This document shows positions 59,846 to 64,000 of a DNA stretch of 64,000 nt, piece after piece. The stretch is from Jatrophihabitans cynanchi (GTDB taxonomy: Bacteria > Actinomycetota > Actinomycetes > Mycobacteriales > Jatrophihabitantaceae). Under the pieces are notes generated by a model. The model saw only the letters and a program-made list of their open reading frames with translations, was not told the DNA's origin and made no database searches. The position numbers and the translations under genes were made by a program. The stretch is taken from contig NZ_CP097463.1 of assembly GCF_027247405.1 (NCBI RefSeq), positions 62,001 to 126,000 on the forward strand. The letters run 5' to 3'. The first letter of the stretch is position 1; every line of letters starts with the position of its first letter.

Positions 59846-61333
59846 TCAGCCCGGCACGCCGAGGCGGCGGTAGCGGCCCAGCCGCTCGGCGACCAGGGCG
59901 TCGGTGTCACGGCGCAGCAGGGTGGCCAGCTCGTGTTCGAGCACCCGGCCCAGGCGTTGCAGGAACGCCGCGGGCTCGTCGGCCGCGTCCGGGTGCTCGA
60001 CGACGATGCGGTCGACGATGCCGTGCTCGAGCAGGTCCAGGCTGCGCACGCCCTGCTTGCCGGCCATCTCGGCGGCCCGTTCGGTGGTGTGGAACTTGAT
60101 CGCGGACGCCCCCTCGGGAGGCAGCGGTGAGAGCCAGGCGTGCTGCGCGCACAGCACCCGGTCGGCGGGCAGCAGCGCCAGCGCGCCGCCACCGCCGCCC
60201 TGGCCGAGCAGCACGCAGATCGTCGGCGCGCGCAGCGTGGTCAGTTCGGCCAGCGAGCGGGCGATCTCGCCGGCGAGGCCGCCCTCCTCCGCCTCCTGGC
60301 TGAGGGCCGCGCCCGCGGTGTCGATGACGGTGACGAGCGGCAGCCGCAGCTCGGCGGCCAGCCGCATGCCGCGGCGCGCCTCGCGCAGCCCGGCCGGACC
60401 CATCGGCCTGGCGGCGAACCGGCGGTCCTGACCGAGCAGCACGCAGGGTGCGTTGCCGAATCGCGCCAGTGCGATCAGCAGGCCGGGTTCGAGCTCGCCC
60501 TCGCCGGTGCCCTGCAGCGGCGTGACGGTGTTCGCGGCCACCTTCAACAGGGCCCGCACGCCGGGGCGTTCCGGGCGGCGCGAACGCAGGATCGAGTCCC
60601 AGGCCGGGACGTCGGGCAGCGGCTCGCGCGGCAGTTCGGGCACCGGCGGCGGCGCCTCGCGCGGCGCCGCCAGCACGGTGAGGGCGTCGATGGCCACGGT
60701 GCGCAGTTGCTCGGGCGAGACGACCGCGTCGACGAGCCCGTGCGCGGCCAGATTCTCGGCGCGCTGCACGCCGTCCGGGAAGTCGCTGCCGTACAGCGCG
60801 CGGTACACCCGCGGGCCGAGGAAGCCGATCAGCGCGCCCGGCTCGGCCGCGGTGACGTGCCCGAGCGAGCCCCACGAGGCGAGTACCCCGCCGGTCGTGG
60901 GGTGCCGCAGGTACACGACGTACGGCAGCCCGGCCGCCTTGTGCGCGGTCACCGCGGCGGAGATCTTCACCATCTGCAAGAAGGCGACGGTGCCCTCCTG
61001 CATCCGGGTGCCGCCGGACACCGGTCCGGCGAACAGCGGCAACCCCTCGGTGGTCGCTCGCTCCACCGCGCGCACCAGCCGCTCGGCCGCCGCCACCCCG
61101 ATCGAGCCGGCGAGGAACGCGAACTCGCACACCACGATCGCCACGCGCCGTCCGCCGAGCAGCGCCTCGCCGGTGACGACGGACTCGTCCAGCCCGGTGC
61201 GCCGGCGCGCCTCGTCCAGCTCGGCCCGGTAGGCGGCGTCCGGCACGGGACCGTCGACCGCGTCGTCCCAGCGGCGGAAGCTGCCCGGATCGGTGACCCG
61301 CTCCACCAACTCGAGCGCGCCGAGGCCACTCAC
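59846..61333 (-). CDS. Fused carboxyltransferase beta-alpha subunit (acyl-CoA carboxylase/decarboxylase-like)
   Basis: About 495 residues with two crotonase-like halves. The first (residues ~30-235) resembles AccD: VAIVVCEFAFLAGSIGVAAAERL, LPLFAGPVSGGTRMQEG, HPTTGGVLASWGSLG, GALIGFLGPRVYR; it lacks an N-terminal zinc finger. The second (~270-495) resembles AccA: VTPLQGTGEGELEPGLLIAL, LPLVTVIDTAGAALSQEAEEGG, GQGGGGGALALLPADRV. No biotin carboxylase or carrier is in the window. It may carboxylate an acyl-CoA or, working backward, decarboxylate malonyl-CoA-type thioesters. GTG 61333 overlaps the CoA-transferase stop by four bases, so the two are functionally linked. Confidence 0.85.
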   Translation of the reverse strand: MSGLGALELVERVTDPGSFRRWDDAVDGPVPDAAYRAELDEARRRTGLDESVVTGEALLGGRRVAIVVCEFAFLAGSIGVAAAERLVRAVERATTEGLPLFAGPVSGGTRMQEGTVAFLQMVKISAAVTAHKAAGLPYVVYLRHPTTGGVLASWGSLGHVTAAEPGALIGFLGPRVYRALYGSDFPDGVQRAENLAAHGLVDAVVSPEQLRTVAIDALTVLAAPREAPPPVPELPREPLPDVPAWDSILRSRRPERPGVRALLKVAANTVTPLQGTGEGELEPGLLIALARFGNAPCVLLGQDRRFAARPMGPAGLREARRGMRLAAELRLPLVTVIDTAGAALSQEAEEGGLAGEIARSLAELTTLRAPTICVLLGQGGGGGALALLPADRVLCAQHAWLSPLPPEGASAIKFHTTERAAEMAGKQGVRSLDLLEHGIVDRIVVEHPDAADEPAAFLQRLGRVLEHELATLLRRDTDALVAERLGRYRRLGVPG

Positions 61334-62478
61334 GTCGCCAGCCAGGCCCGGATCGCGGCGCCGTGCTGATCGAGCGTCGGCGGTGCGGCGTGCTCGCGCG
61401 GCGGCGCGCCGTCGAAGCGCAGCGGCGGCCCGGGCAGCGTGATCGTGCCCAGGGCGGCGTGCTCGACGTCGACGAGCAGCCCCTGCGAGCGGGTCTGCTC
61501 CCACTCGTACACCTCGCGCAGGTCGCGCACCTTGCCGGCCGGCACGCCCAGCTCGTCCAGCAGCGCCAGCACGTCTGCGGACGTGTGCCGGCCGAAGGCC
61601 TCGTTGACGGCGGCGATCACCGCGTCGCGGTCGCCGACGCGCTCCGGGTTCGTGGCCCACTGCGGCCGGTCCAGGCCGAAGGCGGGGGCGATCCGCCGCC
61701 AGAGCCCGTCGCTGCCGACCGCGATCTGCACCGGACCGTCGGCGGCGTGGAACAGCCCGTACGGGCAGATGGACGGGTGATGCTGGCCGGTCTGCCGCGG
61801 CACCTCGCCGGCCACCGTGTAGCGGGTGCCCTGGAACGCGTGGACGCCGACGATCGCCGCCAGCAGGCTGGTGCGCACGATCCTCCCGGCGCCCGTCCGC
61901 TCGCGTTCGTGCAGCGCGGCGACCACCCCGTAGGCGCCGTACATGCCGGCGAGCAGGTCCCCGATCGGCACGCCGACGCGGGTGGGTTCGTCAGGCGACG
62001 GGCCGGTCAGCGACATCAGTCCGGCCTCCCCCTGCGCGATCTGGTCGTACCCGGCGCGGCCGCCCTCGGGGCCGTCGTGACCGAACCCGCTTATCGACAA
62101 GACGACCAGGCGCGGGTTCAGCGCGTGCAGCCGGTCGGTGTCGAAGCCGAGCCGATCCAGGACCCCCGGCCGGAAGTTCTCGACGAGCACGTCGGCGCGT
62201 TCGATCAGCGCGGTCAGCGTCTCGCGGCCGTCGTCGCTCTTGAGGTCGAGCGCGATCGACTCCTTGTTGCGGTTGCACGACAGGAAGTACGTCGAGTGGC
62301 GCTCACCGTCACTGCCCTGGATGAACGGCGGTCCCCACGATCGGGTGTCGTCGCCGCCGGACGGTGACTCCACCTTGATCACGCGAGCACCCAGATCGCC
62401 GAGCATCATCGCCGCGTGCGGCCCGGCGAGCGCCCGGGACAGGTCGACGACTAGGACGCCGTCCAGCGGACCGCTCAC
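61330..62478 (-). CDS. CaiB/BaiF family (type III) CoA-transferase
   Basis: About 382 residues. LDGVLVVDLSRALAGPHAAMMLGDLGARVIKVE is the family start; the catalytic aspartate region follows at GVPIGDLLAGMYGAYGVVAAL, and GRIVRTSLLAAIVGVHAF, WATNPERVGDRDAVIAAV and HAALGTITLPGPPLRF complete the pattern. It moves CoA between carboxylic acids by a formyl-CoA-transferase-type mechanism, so it can activate the acid released by the upstream hydrolases. GTG 62478 overlaps the PhzF stop (GTGA). Confidence 0.92.
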   Translation of the reverse strand: MSGPLDGVLVVDLSRALAGPHAAMMLGDLGARVIKVESPSGGDDTRSWGPPFIQGSDGERHSTYFLSCNRNKESIALDLKSDDGRETLTALIERADVLVENFRPGVLDRLGFDTDRLHALNPRLVVLSISGFGHDGPEGGRAGYDQIAQGEAGLMSLTGPSPDEPTRVGVPIGDLLAGMYGAYGVVAALHERERTGAGRIVRTSLLAAIVGVHAFQGTRYTVAGEVPRQTGQHHPSICPYGLFHAADGPVQIAVGSDGLWRRIAPAFGLDRPQWATNPERVGDRDAVIAAVNEAFGRHTSADVLALLDELGVPAGKVRDLREVYEWEQTRSQGLLVDVEHAALGTITLPGPPLRFDGAPPREHAAPPTLDQHGAAIRAWLAT

Positions 62479-63266
62479 AGTTCGATCGTCCCGTCCAGCA
62501 CGGTCACGGCCGAGCCGGTCAACACGACCCGGTCGCCCGCCACCCGGGTGCCGACCCGGCCACCGCGCCGGGAGGCCTGGTAGCCGAGGAGCGTGTCGCG
62601 TCCCAGCTTCGCCGACCAGTACGGCGCAAGCACGGTGTGTGCGCTGCCGGTCACCGGGTCCTCGTTGACGCCGACGCGCGGCGCGAAGAACCGTGACACG
62701 TAGTCGTATCCGCTGCCGGGTTCGGCGGCCGCGGTGACGATCACGCCGCGCGCCTCGACAGCGGCGAGTGCGCCGATGTCGGGACGCAACTCGCGCACCG
62801 TCTGCTCGTCCGCGAGCTCGCACAGCAGGTCGTCGGTGCCGCCGCGTCCCACCCAGCGAGGCGTGCCGCCGAGCGCGGCGGACAGTCCGGGCGGCTCGGC
62901 GCACTCGGTGGCCGGCCGGGCCGGGAAGTCCAGCGCGTACTCCTCGCTCGAGCGGTTCACGGTGAGGGTGCCGCTGCGGGTGTCGAACGCGACGGGCGAC
63001 GGGACACCGTCGGCGAACAGGCAGTGCGCGGTGGCCAGGGTCGCATGTCCGCACAGGTCGACTTCGGTGCCGGGGGTGAACCAACGCAGCCGGTAGCCGC
63101 CGGCGGACGGCACAGCAAAGGCGGTCTCGGACAGGTTCAGCTCGGCCGCGATCGCCTGCAGCACGGCGTCAGCAGGGTACTCGTCGAGCACCACCACGCC
63201 GGCGGGGTTGCCGCTGAACGGCTTGTCGGCAAAGGCATCCACGGTCCTGATTCGCACGCCGTTCAC
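62475..63266 (-). CDS. PhzF family isomerase/epimerase-like protein
   Basis: 263 residues of the diaminopimelate-epimerase-like fold: RIRTVDAFADKPFSGNPAGVVVLDEYP, a catalytic Glu in AELNLSETAFAV, LRWFTPGTEVDLCGHATLATAHCLF, and SRFFAPRVGVNEDPVTGSAHTVLAPYW. PhzF-like proteins catalyse hydrogen shifts in small acids; most have unknown substrates. GTG 63266 overlaps the hydantoinase stop by four bases (GTGA); an in-frame GTG nine bases later also fits. Its place between a hydantoinase and a CoA-transferase suggests an isomerase step in the same pathway. Confidence 0.92.
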   Translation of the reverse strand: MNGVRIRTVDAFADKPFSGNPAGVVVLDEYPADAVLQAIAAELNLSETAFAVPSAGGYRLRWFTPGTEVDLCGHATLATAHCLFADGVPSPVAFDTRSGTLTVNRSSEEYALDFPARPATECAEPPGLSAALGGTPRWVGRGGTDDLLCELADEQTVRELRPDIGALAAVEARGVIVTAAAEPGSGYDYVSRFFAPRVGVNEDPVTGSAHTVLAPYWSAKLGRDTLLGYQASRRGGRVGTRVAGDRVVLTGSAVTVLDGTIEL

Positions 63267-64000
63267 CCTAGGTGGTCGAACTCGGACGACGCGGCGCCCC
63301 CGGACAGTCGCGCGTAGCCGGGGCCACGGTCGAAGAACGGCCGTTCCCCGGGACGCTCGGCGCGCAGCCGGGACCGCAGCGCGCCGGTTGCGTCCGGGTC
63401 GGCGGACGGCGCGTCGGCGGGGCCGGTGATCACGACGCCGTAGTCGCGTTCGGCCGCCGCGCGGGACACCTTGCCCCACAGCACGTCCTGCACCACGAGC
63501 TGGACGTCGCGCTCGATCGGGTCGCCCCAGCCGCCGCCGCCGGTGGTGCGGATGCGGATCACCGTGCCGGCCGGGACGAACTCGGCGTCGACCAGGGCGT
63601 CGACGTCGTGCTCCCCCGGCCCGCCCGGGTCGATGGTGACCTGGAACGGCTGCCCCGCCCTGCCGCCGCGCACGCCCCAGCAGGCCAGGATCGAGCGGTC
63701 GGCGATGGACATGAAGTGCGCGTCGCGGCGCATCCGGATGTGCTTCTCGTAACCGAGGCCGCCACGGAACTGCCCGGCACCGCCTGAGTCGACGGCCAGG
63801 CCCAATCGTTCGACGATGAAAGGGAATCGTGACTCGGTGAACTCGGTGGGCAGGTTCCGCGAATCGGGCACGACGTGGATGGTGTCCTCGCCGTCGGCGT
63901 AGTAGCGCCCGCCCGACCCGCCGCCGAGCACCTCGCGCATCAGGTACGGCTCACCCGCGTCGTCGGTGCCGTAGACGCCGGTGTACCGGATCGTCTCCTG
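63263..64000 (-). CDS. Hydantoinase B/oxoprolinase family subunit, C-terminal part (runs off right edge)
   Basis: The visible 245 residues belong to the C-terminal half of HyuB-type N-methylhydantoinase/5-oxoprolinase subunits: RYTGVYGTDDAGEPYLMREVLGGGSGGR at the edge, PTEFTESRFPFIVERLGLAVDSGGAGQFRGGLGYEK (diagnostic), and TTGGGGWGDPIERDVQLVVQDVLWGKVS. The frame is open to base 64000; the start and presumably the HyuA partner lie beyond the window. These ATP-dependent enzymes open cyclic imides or lactams. It is the most upstream visible gene of the overlapping catabolic operon. Confidence 0.92.
   Translation of the reverse strand, partial: QETIRYTGVYGTDDAGEPYLMREVLGGGSGGRYYADGEDTIHVVPDSRNLPTEFTESRFPFIVERLGLAVDSGGAGQFRGGLGYEKHIRMRRDAHFMSIADRSILACWGVRGGRAGQPFQVTIDPGGPGEHDVDALVDAEFVPAGTVIRIRTTGGGGWGDPIERDVQLVVQDVLWGKVSRAAAERDYGVVITGPADAPSADPDATGALRSRLRAERPGERPFFDRGPGYARLSGGAASSEFDHLG

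Overview
The window is a continuous chromosomal stretch of a very GC-rich Gram-positive actinobacterium (Actinomycetota). Evidence for this: nearly every codon ends in G or C; GTG starts are frequent; OpcA, RbpA and WhiA are all present; mycothione reductase (mycothiol metabolism) is encoded; and the order zwf-opcA-pgl ... rbpA-secG-tpiA-pgk-gap-whiA-yvcK-rapZ-uvrC is the classic actinobacterial arrangement. The genus cannot be fixed from the sequence alone. A Frankia/Acidothermus/Jatrophihabitans/Streptomyces-like lineage is plausible, because the deaminase at 17139-18182 looks like the futalosine-pathway type. I saw no rRNA, tRNA, CRISPR array, prophage or intact insertion sequence.

Layout. 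1-2260: end of the oxidative pentose phosphate operon (zwf, opcA, pgl). 2331-4631: a regulator plus DrrAB-type ABC exporter operon set into the conserved block. 4709-8491: rbpA, secG and the glycolytic trio gap-pgk-tpiA. 8585-13462: uvrC-rapZ-yvcK-whiA, translationally coupled by 4-10 base overlaps. 13488-18182: an EAL/HDOD signalling protein, a secreted NlpC/P60 hydrolase flanked by TIG domains, an ArsR-type regulator and an adenosine/aminodeoxyfutalosine deaminase. 18195-26550: uvrA, a PPOX-fold oxidoreductase followed by five 34-bp hairpin repeats, ung, an S9 peptidase and proS. 26747-34343: RIO kinase, mycothione reductase, a sigma factor coupled to a VOC protein, a DUF4032 kinase-like protein, an MBL hydrolase, a lipoprotein and a DUF2237 protein. 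34439-39303: two PH-domain membrane proteins and a ROK kinase in one overlapping operon, then two tandem L,D-transpeptidases. 39393-47819: a thiamine region (tenA, thiD, thiE, thiO-thiS-thiG, HMP permease) with two TPP riboswitches, the second leading into psuG and a PfkB kinase. 47782-55675: DUF2993 protein, a frameshifted winged-helix gene, a transporter, uvrB, a divergent serpin, a patch of decayed gene remnants, and a MerR regulator. 55798-64000: a YqeY-like protein, then a minus-strand, overlapping catabolic operon (hydantoinase B, PhzF, CoA-transferase, fused carboxyltransferase, carbamate kinase, barbiturase/cyanuric acid hydrolase family enzyme, amidase) that runs off the right edge.

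The most interesting signals are (i) that last operon, whose parts suggest catabolism of a cyclic ureide through an acyl-CoA intermediate; (ii) three long, near-perfect extragenic palindromes sharing the core GTC[AC]TGCGATCG; (iii) four short tandem-repeat blocks, each lying across a stop codon; (iv) pseudouridine-type genes placed behind a TPP riboswitch; and (v) a compact gene graveyard next to one of the palindromes.
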